In this document: positions 17,166 to 25,759 of the stretch, piece after piece
Layout: every line of letters begins with the position of its first letter
Position numbering within the stretch: position 1 is the first letter of the stretch
NCBI RefSeq assembly: GCF_009909145.1
Contig: NZ_JAAAPJ010000006.1
Span: 310,001 to 374,000 of the forward strand
Origin: Corallococcus silvisoli
GTDB taxonomy: Bacteria > Myxococcota > Myxococcia > Myxococcales > Myxococcaceae
Direction: 5' to 3'
Length of the DNA stretch: 64,000 nucleotides
Translations under genes and position numbers: made by a program
Notes under the pieces: model-generated
What the model was told of the DNA's origin: nothing
Database searches by the model: none
What the model saw: the letters and a program-made list of their open reading frames with translations, nothing else

Positions 17166-17675
17166 TCAGTGGGGACGGCCGCCCGGCTTGCGGTGGTGCG
17201 CCTTCTCATAGGTGCCCATGAGCTGGGTCTCACCCACGATGTGCCCCTCCATGGCCTTGAGCAGGTCCGCGCGCGACGGGTGGCCCAGGTCCGGCAGCAC
17301 CGTGTCCAGGGCGTACAGCCGGAAGAAGTAGCGGTGGTTGCCCACGGGCGGCATGGGCCCGCCGTAGTCCTGCCGGTTGAAGTCGTTGCGCCCCAGCTTC
17401 ACCCCCTCCGGCAGCACGTCCAGGGTGGCCCCGTCCGGGATGTTCTGCGCGTTGACGGGGAGGTTGTAGAGGACCCAGTGGCAGAAGGTGCGCTGGGGGT
17501 TCGCGGGGTCCGGGGCGTCCGGGTCCTCCACGATGAGGGCCAGGCTCTTCGCGCCCGCGGGGAGGTTCTCCCAGTGGAGGGGGGGCGCCTTGTCGTCGCC
17601 CTCGCCGGTGTAGGCGATGGGGATGGGCATCCCGTCCTTGAACTTCGGCGAGGTGAGCTCGAGCGGTTTCGGCAT
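17166..17675 (-). CDS. YbhB/YbcL family PEBP-like protein
   Basis: 169 aa phosphatidylethanolamine-binding-like protein. It begins MPKPLELTSPKFKDGMPIP and carries the family core SLALIVEDPDAPDP, FCHWVLYNLP, YGGPMPPVGNHRYFFRLYAL. There is no signal peptide, so it is cytoplasmic. Bacterial members are thought to bind small anions or ligands; the physiological role is unknown. It converges on the peptide operon with a 46-bp gap. Confidence 0.93.
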   Translation of the reverse strand: MPKPLELTSPKFKDGMPIPIAYTGEGDDKAPPLHWENLPAGAKSLALIVEDPDAPDPANPQRTFCHWVLYNLPVNAQNIPDGATLDVLPEGVKLGRNDFNRQDYGGPMPPVGNHRYFFRLYALDTVLPDLGHPSRADLLKAMEGHIVGETQLMGTYEKAHHRKPGGRPH

Positions 17676-18061
17676 GCGTGACTCCTGTGGGCAAGCCCGG
17701 CCAACGTGTCCGTCGGCAAGCTGGTGATGCCCCCGCCCCGGTGCGCAGAGGCGGAGGGCGCTCCGCCCGGCCGCCCGTCACCCCCCTGGGGGCATGCCGC
17801 CCGCTGATCCACCGGGCGCCCCCCGGGCCGCCTGCCATGGCGGGGCGGTTCCTCAGAGGAGGAATCCCCCCTGCTGGCACCGCGCCGTGGTAGCTGCGCT
17901 TGCGGGTTCGGCAACCCCTGCTGGACGCGGGGTGGCCCGCGCCCCCGTAGCGGTTGCACGCGCCGCGCATTCGGTGCTAAGCGGCGCCCGCGCGTGTATG
18001 GGCGGGGTCGGGGTTGGCGAAGGAAACCCAAGACTTTCCCGGGGTTTGGTGAGGCGTCCGC
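17676..18061. other. Intergenic region upstream of the ATP synthase Fo genes
   Basis: 386 bp without a supported gene; a short open frame (17678-17893) is Pro/Arg-rich with no family signs. It must hold the divergent promoters for the PEBP gene and the Fo operon, but I see no consensus -35/-10 pair or strong hairpin. Confidence 0.5.
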
Positions 18062-18328
18062 ATGACAGACCAGGAGCCACGGGAGCGGGCGGACGCGCCG
18101 GGCAGTGAGCTGGGCGAGACGGCCCGGCAGATGCGGGCGGCGGAGCCGTACATCTCCGCGGTCTGGAAGCTGGTGGGCGGGGCGGTGGTGGGGGTCCTGG
18201 GAGGGTACTTCCTGGACAAGTGGCTGAAGACGTCACCCTGGCTGCTGCTGGGCCTGAGCCTGCTGGGGATTGGCGTGGGGTTCTACAGCTTCCTCCATGC
18301 GATGGCGCGGCTGGGGAAGCGCAAGTGA
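18062..18328 (+). CDS. AtpZ/AtpI-type ATP synthase accessory protein
   Basis: 88 aa. A hydrophilic N-terminus is followed by two transmembrane helices (about 37-55 and 59-80), with GGAVVGVLGGYFLDKWLKTS typical of AtpZ. In other bacteria this protein assists c-ring or Fo assembly and possibly Mg2+ supply. It is first in the Fo cluster, overlapping the next gene (GTGA at 18325-18328). Confidence 0.85.
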   Translation: MTDQEPRERADAPGSELGETARQMRAAEPYISAVWKLVGGAVVGVLGGYFLDKWLKTSPWLLLGLSLLGIGVGFYSFLHAMARLGKRK

Positions 18329-18741
18329 CGGGGACGGGCGGCGGGAAGCAGGGGCGAGACCCGTTCTGGACGCACGCGGGGCTGGCGGCGACGGTGATGG
18401 GCGTGGGCGCGGTGGTGGCGGCGGCCTTGCCGAAGGCGGCGGAGGACCGGGTCGCCGCGCTGCTGGGCGTCGGGGTGGCGGCGGTGACGGGCGTGCTGGC
18501 GCTGGTCCTGAAGCGGCGCGCGGCGCTTCAGGCGGACCTGAAGGCGGCGTTGAAGGTCGTGGGTGTGGTGTTCGCCCTCAGGGGCGTGGGCGTGGGGATT
18601 GGGCTGGCGTGGGTGGTGTCCCGGGGTTTGAGCGCGATCGCGTTCGTGGGCGGCTTCTTCGGCGTCTACTTCGCGCTCCAATGGATTGAAGTCAGCTACG
18701 TGATGGCCGCTTCGAAAGACGCGGCGGGCGGAGACGAGTGA
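18325..18741 (+). CDS. AtpI-like ATP synthase subunit I
   Basis: 138 aa with four transmembrane helices, matching the AtpI family in length, topology and position (between AtpZ and subunit a). GTG start at 18325 overlaps the AtpZ stop; the open frame further upstream lies inside AtpZ. The last base of its stop overlaps the atpB ATG (TGATG), indicating translational coupling. The sequence itself is poorly conserved, so the call leans on context. Confidence 0.75.
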   Translation: MTGTGGGKQGRDPFWTHAGLAATVMGVGAVVAAALPKAAEDRVAALLGVGVAAVTGVLALVLKRRAALQADLKAALKVVGVVFALRGVGVGIGLAWVVSRGLSAIAFVGGFFGVYFALQWIEVSYVMAASKDAAGGDE

Positions 18742-19817
18742 TGCGCAAGGCAATGGTGCTGTTCGCCTGTCTGTTCGCGGGCACCGTGTGGGCCTCCGAG
18801 CCGCATGGCGGGAGCGCGGCGGCGGGTGAGCACGGCAAGCCCCACGACGAGACGGACGCCGAGGGCGAGGACGTCGCCGGCTACATCCTCCACCACGTGT
18901 CCGACTCGAACGAGTACGAGTTCGAGATCCCCCTCAGCCACGAGCACGTGGCCTTCCACCTGCCGAAGATCCTCATCCCCTTCCACGAGGGCGCCTGCAC
19001 GCCCGTGGTGGACCCGCACGGTGGCCACGGCGAGGTGTACCCGGGCCTGGGCGCCGGCTGCCTGGACCTCTCCATCACCAAGCACACGGTGATGATGTGG
19101 CTGGCGGCGCTGCTGCTCATCGGCTCGCTGCTCCTCTGGAGCAACCGCGACAAGACGAAGCTCGTGCCGCGCGGCGCCGGGGCGAACCTCTTCGAGATGC
19201 TGGTGCTCTTCGTTCGCGACGAGCTGGCCATCAAGAACATCGGCAAGGAGGAGGGCCCCCGCTACGTGCCCTACCTGCTCACCGCGTTCTTCTTCATCCT
19301 CTTCATGAACCTGCTGGGCCTGTTCCCCTGGATGGCGACGGCCACGGGCAACATCGCGGTCACGTGCGGCCTGGCGGTGTGCACCTTCATCGTCACGCAG
19401 GTCGCGGGCATCCGCGCGGCGGGCCTGGGCGGCTACCTGAAGCACCTGACGGGCGGCGTGGCCCCCTGGCTGTGGCCCATCATGATTCCGGTGGAGTTCC
19501 TGGGCCTGTTCACCAAGCCCTTCGCGCTCACCATCCGCCTCTTCGCCAACATGCTGGCGGGCCACATCGTCATCTTCTTCCTGCTGGGCCTCATCTTCAT
19601 GCTCCGCAGCCCCGCGGTGGCGCTGGTGAGCGTGCCGTTCGCCTTCGGCATCTACCTGCTGGAGCTGTTCGTGGCCTTCGTGCAGGCGTACGTGTTCACC
19701 ATGCTGTCGGCGCTGTTCATCGGGATGAGCGTGGCCATGGGCCACCACGATGACCACGGCCACGGGCACAAGGAAGGTGGCGAGAGCCACGACCACGGCA
19801 AGGCGCACCACGCCTGA
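18741..19817 (+). CDS. atpB: ATP synthase Fo subunit a
   Basis: 358 aa inner-membrane proton-channel subunit. The essential arginine is R266 in [15 protein letters not shown]. An N-terminal signal-like helix and about 90 residues of periplasmic domain (residues 20-110) make it longer than E. coli subunit a (271 aa); the tail from 334 is His-rich. Both features occur in deltaproteobacterial homologues. ATG 18741 is chosen over the in-frame GTG 18738. It is followed by a 155-bp structured gap before atpE. Confidence 0.96.
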   Translation: MRKAMVLFACLFAGTVWASEPHGGSAAAGEHGKPHDETDAEGEDVAGYILHHVSDSNEYEFEIPLSHEHVAFHLPKILIPFHEGACTPVVDPHGGHGEVYPGLGAGCLDLSITKHTVMMWLAALLLIGSLLLWSNRDKTKLVPRGAGANLFEMLVLFVRDELAIKNIGKEEGPRYVPYLLTAFFFILFMNLLGLFPWMATATGNIAVTCGLAVCTFIVTQVAGIRAAGLGGYLKHLTGGVAPWLWPIMIPVEFLGLFTKPFALTIRLFANMLAGHIVIFFLLGLIFMLRSPAVALVSVPFAFGIYLLELFVAFVQAYVFTMLSALFIGMSVAMGHHDDHGHGHKEGGESHDHGKAHHA

Positions 19818-19839
19818 GCCGCTTCCCCTCAAGGTTGAC

Positions 19840-19902
19840 GGGGCGCCTGTCGGTGTGACGGCGCGCCCCGGTTGAAGACCCGGCGGTTCGAAAGGCCGCC
19901 GG
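19840..19902 (+). promoter_or_regulatory. Two intercistronic hairpins between atpB and atpE
   Basis: GGGGCGC at 19840-19846 pairs with GCGCCCC at 19863-19869, and CCGGCGG at 19880-19886 pairs with CCGCCGG at 19896-19902 across a 9-nt loop. No T-tract follows. Structures here could stabilise or boost atpE mRNA, which must be translated about tenfold more than atpB. This is inferred from position. Confidence 0.45.
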
Positions 19903-19972
19903 AGGTAGTCCTAAAGGGCCTTCACGACCCCCCCACAAGCGGGTCCCGCCTCACGAAAGAAGACGTGCTCCC

Positions 19973-20203
19973 ATGACCAACATCGCTCTTGCCTTCCTCG
20001 CCGCCGGTATCGGCGCGGGTCTCTCCATCATCGGCGCCGCGCTCGGCATCGGCAAGCTGGCCGCCGCCGCCATGGACGCCACGGGCCGTCAGCCGGCCGC
20101 GGGCGGCGACATCCGCACCACGATGATCATCGCCGCGGCGCTCATCGAAGGCGCCACGCTGTTCGCGCTGGTCGTCTGCATCCTGCTCGCCATCAAGGTC
20201 TAG
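19973..20203 (+). CDS. atpE: ATP synthase Fo subunit c
   Basis: 76 aa hairpin of two transmembrane helices forming the c-ring. The ion-binding carboxylate is E59 in ALIEGATLFALV, and the polar loop is ATGRQPAAGGDIR. The residues around E59 (EGAT) lack the Ser typical of sodium-binding rings, which favours protons. ATG at 19973. Confidence 0.97.
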   Translation: MTNIALAFLAAGIGAGLSIIGAALGIGKLAAAAMDATGRQPAAGGDIRTTMIIAAALIEGATLFALVVCILLAIKV

Positions 20204-20342
20204 GCAGGGTTGGCAGTCACGGGAGCCGGCGTCCACTTCGGGAAGAAGGGGCGCCGGCGCTCCGGCTGTAGGTACCGTCGCACCTGTCTCACCTGTTGTT
20301 CCCGCACCTCACCTTCGCTGTCCGTTGCATCCGGGACCCGCC

Positions 20343-20891
20343 ATGTTCCTGCCCTCAGTCCTCGCCGCCAGCAGCTTCGTGGAGGTCCGTCCGGGCCTCA
20401 TCTTCTGGACCATCGTCACCTTCGTCATCGTCATGCTCGTCCTGCGGGCGAAGGCGTGGGGGCCCATCCTGTCGCTCGTGGAGGAGCGCGAGAAGCAGAT
20501 CTCCAACGCCATCGAGAGCGCCAAGCGTGAGCGCGCCGAGGCGGAGAAGCTGCTCGCCGACCAGAAGACGGCCATCGCGGAGGCCCGCCGCGAGGCGGCG
20601 GAGATGATGCGCCGCAACACCGCGGACATGGAGAAGTTCCGCGACGAGCTGATGGCCAAGAGCCGCAAGGAGGCCGAGGAGCTGAAGCTCTCCGCCCGCC
20701 GCGAGATTGAAGACCAGAAGGCCAAGGCCATCTCGGAGGTCCGCGCCATGGCCGTCGACCTGGCGATGGAAGTGGCCGGCAAGCTCATCAACGAGCGGAT
20801 GGACGACTCGAAGCACCGCGCCCTGGCCGAGCAGTTCGTGCAGGGCCTGCCCGGGGCGACGAGCGCCACGGCGACCCGCCGCTCGGCCTAA
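20343..20891 (+). CDS. atpF: ATP synthase Fo subunit b
   Basis: 182 aa. A single N-terminal transmembrane helix (about 15-35, PGLIFWTIVTFVIVMLVL) is followed by a long charged coiled coil (about 50-165) forming the peripheral stalk. ATG 20343 gives the normal short periplasmic N-terminus; the upstream in-frame codon at 20325 adds six residues. It is the last ATP synthase gene here; atpHAGDC do not follow. Confidence 0.95.
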   Translation: MFLPSVLAASSFVEVRPGLIFWTIVTFVIVMLVLRAKAWGPILSLVEEREKQISNAIESAKRERAEAEKLLADQKTAIAEARREAAEMMRRNTADMEKFRDELMAKSRKEAEELKLSARREIEDQKAKAISEVRAMAVDLAMEVAGKLINERMDDSKHRALAEQFVQGLPGATSATATRRSA

Positions 20892-20939
20892 CCCAGGCCG
20901 GGAGTCTTCCGCCGCGCCCGCCCGTTCCAGGATTCCATC

Positions 20940-22049
20940 ATGGCTCTCTCCATTGGCATCGTCGGTCTGCCCAACGTGGGCAAGTCCACCCTGTTCAACG
21001 CCCTGTCCGCCGCGGGCGCGCAGGCGGCGAACTATCCGTTCTGCACCATCGAGCCGAACGTGGGCGTGGTGCCGGTGCCGGACGACCGCCTGGACCAGCT
21101 GTCGGCGCTCATCAAGCCGCTGAAGAAGATCCCCACCTCGCTGGAGTTCGTGGACATCGCGGGCCTGGTGCGCGGCGCCTCCAAGGGCGAGGGCCTGGGC
21201 AACCAGTTCCTGGGGAACATCCGGCAGGTGAACGCGGTGCTCCACGTGCTGCGCTGCTTCGAGGACGACAACGTCACCCACGTCGAGGGCGGCGTGAATC
21301 CGGTGCGGGACCGGGACGTGGTCGACACGGAGCTGTGCCTCAAGGACCTGGAGACCGTGGAGAAGCGCCGCGAGCGCTCGCTGAAGAACACCAAGGTGGG
21401 CGGCAAGGCCGGCGAAGAGGCGAAGGCCGAGGTCGCCCTCCTGGAGCGCATCAAGGCGAAGCTGGATGAGGGCGTCACGGTGCGCGCGCAGAAGCTCACC
21501 GACGAAGAGAAGGCGGCCATCCAGGACCTGTTCCTGCTGACGGACAAGCCCGTGCTGTACGTGGCCAACATCAGCGAGAAGCAGATTGGCAAGGAGGACG
21601 CGGACCCGCGAGTGCAGGCGGTGCGCGAGATGGCCGCGAAGGAGGGCGCGGGCGTGGTGGTGCTGGCGGCGGCGCTGGAGTCTGAAATCCAGCAGCTCCC
21701 CGAGTCCGACCGCCCTGGCTTCCTGGCGGACTCCGGCCTGACGGAGCCGGGCCTGCACAAGGTGGTGCGCGAGGGCTACAAGCTCCTGGGCCTGTGGACG
21801 TACTTCACGGTGGGCGAGCAGGAGTGCCGCGCGTGGACCATCCACAAGGGCTTCAAGGCGCCGCAGGCGGCGGGCGTCATCCACTCCGACTTCGAGCGCG
21901 GCTTCATCAAGGCGGAGGTCTTCGGGTGGACGGACCTGGTGAAGCTGGGCAGCGAGGCGGCGGTGAAGGAGAAGGGCCTGCTGCGCGTGGAAGGCAAGGA
22001 GTACGTCGTGCAGGACGGCGACTGCATGCACTTCCGCTTCAACGTCTGA
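20940..22049 (+). CDS. ychF: Redox-regulated ATPase YchF
   Basis: 369 aa Obg-family P-loop NTPase (universal OLA1/YchF). G1 is GLPNVGKST, the switch region has VDIAGLVRGASKGEGLGNQF, and a TGS domain ends the protein (FTVGEQECRAWTIHKG, VQDGDCMHFRFNV). Members prefer ATP over GTP, bind the ribosome and modulate oxidative-stress responses. The start is ATG 20940, 48 bp after atpF. A strong hairpin follows. Confidence 0.97.
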   Translation: MALSIGIVGLPNVGKSTLFNALSAAGAQAANYPFCTIEPNVGVVPVPDDRLDQLSALIKPLKKIPTSLEFVDIAGLVRGASKGEGLGNQFLGNIRQVNAVLHVLRCFEDDNVTHVEGGVNPVRDRDVVDTELCLKDLETVEKRRERSLKNTKVGGKAGEEAKAEVALLERIKAKLDEGVTVRAQKLTDEEKAAIQDLFLLTDKPVLYVANISEKQIGKEDADPRVQAVREMAAKEGAGVVVLAAALESEIQQLPESDRPGFLADSGLTEPGLHKVVREGYKLLGLWTYFTVGEQECRAWTIHKGFKAPQAAGVIHSDFERGFIKAEVFGWTDLVKLGSEAAVKEKGLLRVEGKEYVVQDGDCMHFRFNV

Positions 22050-22075
22050 CGCGGGCTTCCGCTTTCGCGGTGGCG

Positions 22076-22117
22076 ACGGGCGCTGCCTTCCACTTTGGAA
22101 GGGGCGCCCGTTTCGTT
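22076..22117. terminator. Bidirectional terminator between ychF and the small membrane gene
   Basis: A stem of about 15 bp with one bulge (22076-22092 against 22096-22111) and a 3-nt loop is followed by TTCGTTT on the plus strand. It separates convergent genes. Confidence 0.75.
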
Positions 22118-22118
22118 T

Positions 22119-22406
22119 CTAGCGAGGGCCGCTCAGCCAGGTGAACACCCAGAGGCCCACGGCGAGCAGGGCCAGCACGGTGGAGAAGATGGCGGAGCGC
22201 TTCGCGCGGCCCGTGGGGTCCGGGGTGTTCCGGGCGTAGCGCCACACGCCGCCCACGCGCAGCGCGAGGAAGAGGGCGAGCAGCACCGGGCCCACGACCT
22301 GCCAGCCTTCGGGGCGTTTGAGGATGACGATCCACGACGCGATGAAGGCGACGTTGCCGAGCAGCATCACGGCGGGATAGGGCAGGTTGGGACGTGGGGT
22401 GCTCAC
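22119..22406 (-). CDS. Small membrane protein, function unknown
   Basis: About 95 aa with three predicted transmembrane helices (PAVMLLGNVAFIASWIVIL, VVGPVLLALFLALRVG, SAIFSTVLALLAVGLWVFTW). I do not recognise a family. GTG 22406 (VSTPRPNLPYP) is preferred; the frame is open to 22442 without a convincing start. It converges on ychF. Confidence 0.7.
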   Translation of the reverse strand: MSTPRPNLPYPAVMLLGNVAFIASWIVILKRPEGWQVVGPVLLALFLALRVGGVWRYARNTPDPTGRAKRSAIFSTVLALLAVGLWVFTWLSGPR

Positions 22407-22499
22407 GGGGCGCCAGTCTGCGCATCGCGGGCCGGAGGGCAACGGGGAATGCGCGCGGCGTGCATGGCAGGTGACAGCCGCGCGCCATGGCTTCCGGGG

Positions 22500-23816
22500 C
22501 TAGCGTGAGGGCGACCCGAGGGGATCCACGTAGCGGGCGCGGGGGCGGAGCAGGTGGCCCTGGTCGCGCTGCTCCAGGACGTGGGCGACCCAGCCCGCGG
22601 TGCGGCCCAGGCTGAACATCACGGTGGCCGCGCCCGGGGGCAGGCCCAGCGCGTCCGCCAGCATCACCAGGCCCAGGTCCACCGAGGGCGGCGGGTGGCC
22701 GGCGTCGCGCAGGGTGTCCATCACCGCGCGGGCCACGCGGACCTTCAGGGCTTCGGGCTTCACGCTCAAGGCGGCCTCGATGAGCGGAGGCGTGCGGGGG
22801 TCTCCGTGCGAATAGAGGCGGTGGCCGAAGCCCGTCACGGCCTCACCCCGGCGCAAGCGGCCGTGGAGCACGGGCGCGGCGCGCTCGGGGCGCCCCACCT
22901 CCGCGAGCAGCGCCTCCACGCGGTCACAGGCGCCGCCGTGCCGGTGGCCGGAGATGGCCGCCAGCGCCGCGCTCACGCACGCGTACAGGTCCGCTCCCGA
23001 GGAGGCCGTCACGCGGGCGGCGAAGGTGGAGGTGTTCAGCTCGTGGTCCGCGCAGAGCACCAGCGCCAGGTTGATCAGCTCCGGCGCCCGCTTCGACTTC
23101 GCGGCCCAGGCGGTGGCCAGCGACGCGGCCACCGTGGGCTCCCGCAGCGCGAGCAGGACGCGCTCCGGAGCCTGCGCCACGCAGACCCACGCGCCCAGGT
23201 GGCGGATGAGCGCGCGGGCGCGGACCTTGTCCTGCTCCACCGGCGCGGAGAACCGGCCCGCGTCATTGGCCGCCAGCAGGGGCACCAGCGCCGCCAGCGC
23301 GGACAGGGGCGGCGTGTCTCGCGGCAACATCGCCGCGAGCGCGGCGGGAGAGACCCGGGGAGCGCTTCGCGACGAAGGTGCCTCCGGCGCGGGCCACGCG
23401 GTGGGCCCTGGCGGCAGGCGGCCGGTCCACAGCAGCTCCGCGACGTCCTCGAACAGGTGCCCGTCGGTGGCCAGCCTCACGGCGTCATGGCCCCGGTACT
23501 GAAGCCCCTCCTCGCCAATGCGAGACACCGAGGAGTCGATGACCGGCTCACCCCAGCGCAGCGCCCCGGACGCCACCGCCGCGTGGCCCGCACGGGCATC
23601 GTGGCGCGTCTTCAGCCGCTCCACGTCCGTGCGCAGGTAGCGATTCTCCTTCGTGCCCTTCTCCGGCACGCACCGCACGAGCCCTCGGCTCACGTACGTG
23701 TAGAGCGTCGCCCGCTTCACCTCCAGCAGGGCCGCCGCTTCGTCCGCGCGCAGCAGCTCCTCCTCAGGTGGATGGTCGAATCGAGATTGAGAGCGGCCCC
23801 CTGTACGACGCACCAT
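22500..23816 (-). CDS. Citrate synthase-like protein with N-terminal HTH domain
   Basis: 438 aa. Residues 20-70 form a MerR/excisionase-type DNA-binding segment (LLRADEAAALLEVKRATLYT, then YVSRGLV). Residues 85-438 follow citrate synthase: GLQYRGHD, H258 in CADHELNTSTFAARV, HRHGGACD, H332 in GFGHRLYSHGDPRT, D380 and R405. The catalytic His/His/Asp set is therefore kept. It may be a metabolite-sensing regulator, an active (methyl)citrate synthase, or both. It is transcribed away from a methyltransferase gene across a 24-bp palindrome that could be its own operator. Confidence 0.88.
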   Translation of the reverse strand: MVRRTGGRSQSRFDHPPEEELLRADEAAALLEVKRATLYTYVSRGLVRCVPEKGTKENRYLRTDVERLKTRHDARAGHAAVASGALRWGEPVIDSSVSRIGEEGLQYRGHDAVRLATDGHLFEDVAELLWTGRLPPGPTAWPAPEAPSSRSAPRVSPAALAAMLPRDTPPLSALAALVPLLAANDAGRFSAPVEQDKVRARALIRHLGAWVCVAQAPERVLLALREPTVAASLATAWAAKSKRAPELINLALVLCADHELNTSTFAARVTASSGADLYACVSAALAAISGHRHGGACDRVEALLAEVGRPERAAPVLHGRLRRGEAVTGFGHRLYSHGDPRTPPLIEAALSVKPEALKVRVARAVMDTLRDAGHPPPSVDLGLVMLADALGLPPGAATVMFSLGRTAGWVAHVLEQRDQGHLLRPRARYVDPLGSPSR

Positions 23817-23847
23817 GCTTCACGTGCCTCCTGGAGCAGGAGTCTCG

Positions 23848-23871
23848 ACTCGACTGGATATCCTGTCGAGT
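23848..23871. promoter_or_regulatory. Near-perfect 24-bp palindrome in divergent promoter
   Basis: ACTCGAC-T-GGAT is followed by ATCC-T-GTCGAGT: 11 of 12 half-site positions are symmetric, with only a central T/T mismatch pair. It sits 31 bp upstream of the citrate-synthase-like start and 41 bp upstream of the divergent methyltransferase start, a good position for an operator controlling both. Confidence 0.65.
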
Positions 23872-23912
23872 TGAACCCTCCGCACGGGAGGCCTTTCGAG
23901 CGGGGAGCGACC

Positions 23913-24692
23913 ATGCCAGTGGACTTCGGACGCACGTCGTTGGACTACGCGAAATACCGGGCTGGATTCCCGGAGGCCTTCTTCACGCGGCTGGAACGGG
24001 ATGGGGTCATCGCACCGGGCCTGCGCGCGCTGGACCTGGGCACCGGCACGGGCACCATCGCCCGGGGACTCGCGCGGCGCGGCCTTCAGGTGACCGCGCA
24101 GGACGTGTCCGCTCCGCAACTGGAATCCGCCGGACTGCTGGCCCGCGAGGAGGGCCTCACCGTGGACTTCCTCCAGGGACGGGCGGAGGAGACCGGCCTG
24201 CCTTCGGGCTCGTTCGACCGCGTGTTCGCGGGCCAGTGCTGGCACTGGTTCGACCGCGCCGCCGCCGCGCGCGAGGTCCTCCGGCTGCTCAAGCCCGGGG
24301 GGAGGTTGATCCTCGCCTACTTCGACTGGCTGGCCCTCCCCGGCAACGTGGTGGAGGCCACCGAAGCGGTGATGGAGGACTTCAGCCCCCGCGCCCACCT
24401 GAACGTGGATCGCTTCGGCCACGGCGTGGGCCTCTACCCGGAGTGGTTCCGCGACCTGGGCGTGGCGGGCTTCCAGGACCTGACGTCGTTCACCTTCGAG
24501 TCGCCCACGCCATACACGCACCTGGCCTGGCGCGGACGCCTGCGCGCCAACGCGCGGATCGGCGCCCTGCTTCCCCCGGACGCCGTGGCCCGCTTCGACG
24601 CCGCGCTGGCCGCGCTGCTCGCCGAGCGCTTCCCCCAGGAGCCCATGTCCGTGCCCCACCGCGTGTTCGCGCTCGTCGGGGTGCGCCCGTGA
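23913..24692 (+). CDS. Class I SAM-dependent methyltransferase
   Basis: 259 aa starting MPVDFGRTSLDYAKYRAGFP. Motif I is ALDLGTGTGTIARGL, followed by VTAQDVS and the SFDRVFAGQCWHWFD, LKPGGRLILAYFDW segments typical of methyltransferase type 11 proteins. Start ATG 23913 with GGGGAG upstream. It overlaps the cupin gene by 4 bp (GTGA). The substrate is unknown. Confidence 0.92.
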   Translation: MPVDFGRTSLDYAKYRAGFPEAFFTRLERDGVIAPGLRALDLGTGTGTIARGLARRGLQVTAQDVSAPQLESAGLLAREEGLTVDFLQGRAEETGLPSGSFDRVFAGQCWHWFDRAAAAREVLRLLKPGGRLILAYFDWLALPGNVVEATEAVMEDFSPRAHLNVDRFGHGVGLYPEWFRDLGVAGFQDLTSFTFESPTPYTHLAWRGRLRANARIGALLPPDAVARFDAALAALLAERFPQEPMSVPHRVFALVGVRP

Positions 24693-25192
24693 AGCCCGCC
24701 GCCCACTTGGTCCACGCGGACGACCTGCCCTGGACCGACGTCGCCCACGGCACCCGCGTGGCGCTCAAGCGCAAACAACTGGGCGCCGCCGCGCACGGGC
24801 GCAAGCTCGGGTGCAGCCTGGTGGAGGTGCCGCCGGGCCGCGCTTCGTGGCCCCTGCACTACCACCTGGGCAACGAGGAGGCCGTCTACGTCCTGTCCGG
24901 CGCGGGGACGCTGCGCCTGGGCGCGGAGACGTTGCCCGTGCGCCCGGGTGACTACGTCGCGCTGCCGCCGGGCGCGGAGTGCGCGCACCAACTCATCAAC
25001 GACGGGCCGGAGCCGCTGCGCTACCTGTGCTTCTCCACCATGGAGGCGCCCGACGTGCTCGTGTATCCGGATTCGAGGAAGGTGGGCGTCTTCGCGGGCG
25101 CCGCGCCCGGAGGGGACAAGGCCGCGCGCACGCTGCATGCCTACCTGCCCCTCGCCGCGGCGGTGGACTACTGGGAGGGCGAACCCCCCTGA
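24689..25192 (+). CDS. Cupin-domain protein
   Basis: 167 aa. The cupin motifs are PLHYHLGNEEAVYVLSGAG and PGDYVALPPGAECAHQL, with three His plus Glu as the likely metal ligands. GTG start overlapping the methyltransferase stop. Small-molecule binding or isomerase/dioxygenase activity is possible; nothing specific can be read. Confidence 0.9.
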   Translation: MKPAAHLVHADDLPWTDVAHGTRVALKRKQLGAAAHGRKLGCSLVEVPPGRASWPLHYHLGNEEAVYVLSGAGTLRLGAETLPVRPGDYVALPPGAECAHQLINDGPEPLRYLCFSTMEAPDVLVYPDSRKVGVFAGAAPGGDKAARTLHAYLPLAAAVDYWEGEPP

Positions 25193-25207
25193 TAGGGTGC
25201 GCGGCCC

Positions 25208-25708
25208 ATGGCCCCCCTGCTGGACGTGCTCGACCGCGAGCGGCTGCTCAAGGACTCCGCCGCGGCCTCCGCGCTGCTGCCCAAGGGCGAGCCTCCCCAC
25301 GTGTCGTTGCTGCGCCTGTGCGAGGCGGGCTTGCTCGTGGGCGGGCTCACCGTGGGGTACGGCGTCCGGCCGGATGAGCTGGTGGGCCCCCTCACCCTGG
25401 CCATGGGGGGCGCGGCCCGGCGGCTCAAGGTCGTGGACGTGCGCGAGCGCCCCGCCCTGGAGCTGCACGTCGCGATGGGCGACGTCACCGAGCGCTGGGA
25501 GGTGGAGGACGTGCCCGCGCTCGTGCACAACCTCAACGACCTGTACCGGGACGCGGCCGACGTGCGCGCGGTGGCCGTGCTGGGGGAGTGGGAGGACTCG
25601 CTTCAGCTCTGGTGCGTGGAGCGCCGGAGTCTGGGGCGGCTGTCGCGGCAGCCCTTCTTCGCGCCCGTCAATGCCCGGGCGCTCGCGGACCTGGGAACGC
25701 CGCGCTGA
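25208..25708 (+). CDS. Hypothetical protein
   Basis: 166 aa, soluble, with no signal peptide or recognised domain. It starts MAPLLDVLDRERLLKDSA and ends with LQLWCVERRSLGRL. Strong GC3 bias supports coding. It lies 15 bp after the cupin gene, so it is probably the third gene of that operon. Confidence 0.75.
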   Translation: MAPLLDVLDRERLLKDSAAASALLPKGEPPHVSLLRLCEAGLLVGGLTVGYGVRPDELVGPLTLAMGGAARRLKVVDVRERPALELHVAMGDVTERWEVEDVPALVHNLNDLYRDAADVRAVAVLGEWEDSLQLWCVERRSLGRLSRQPFFAPVNARALADLGTPR

Positions 25709-25759
25709 AGGGGGTGGGCCTCACTCGACCCCGGACGCCCGGTGGGGCACCATGGGGGC

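Noticed and set aside
19973..20203. Sodium-coupled c-ring
   Set aside because: The residues after the essential Glu are G-A-T, without the Ser/Thr pattern typical of sodium binding; proton coupling is the default.
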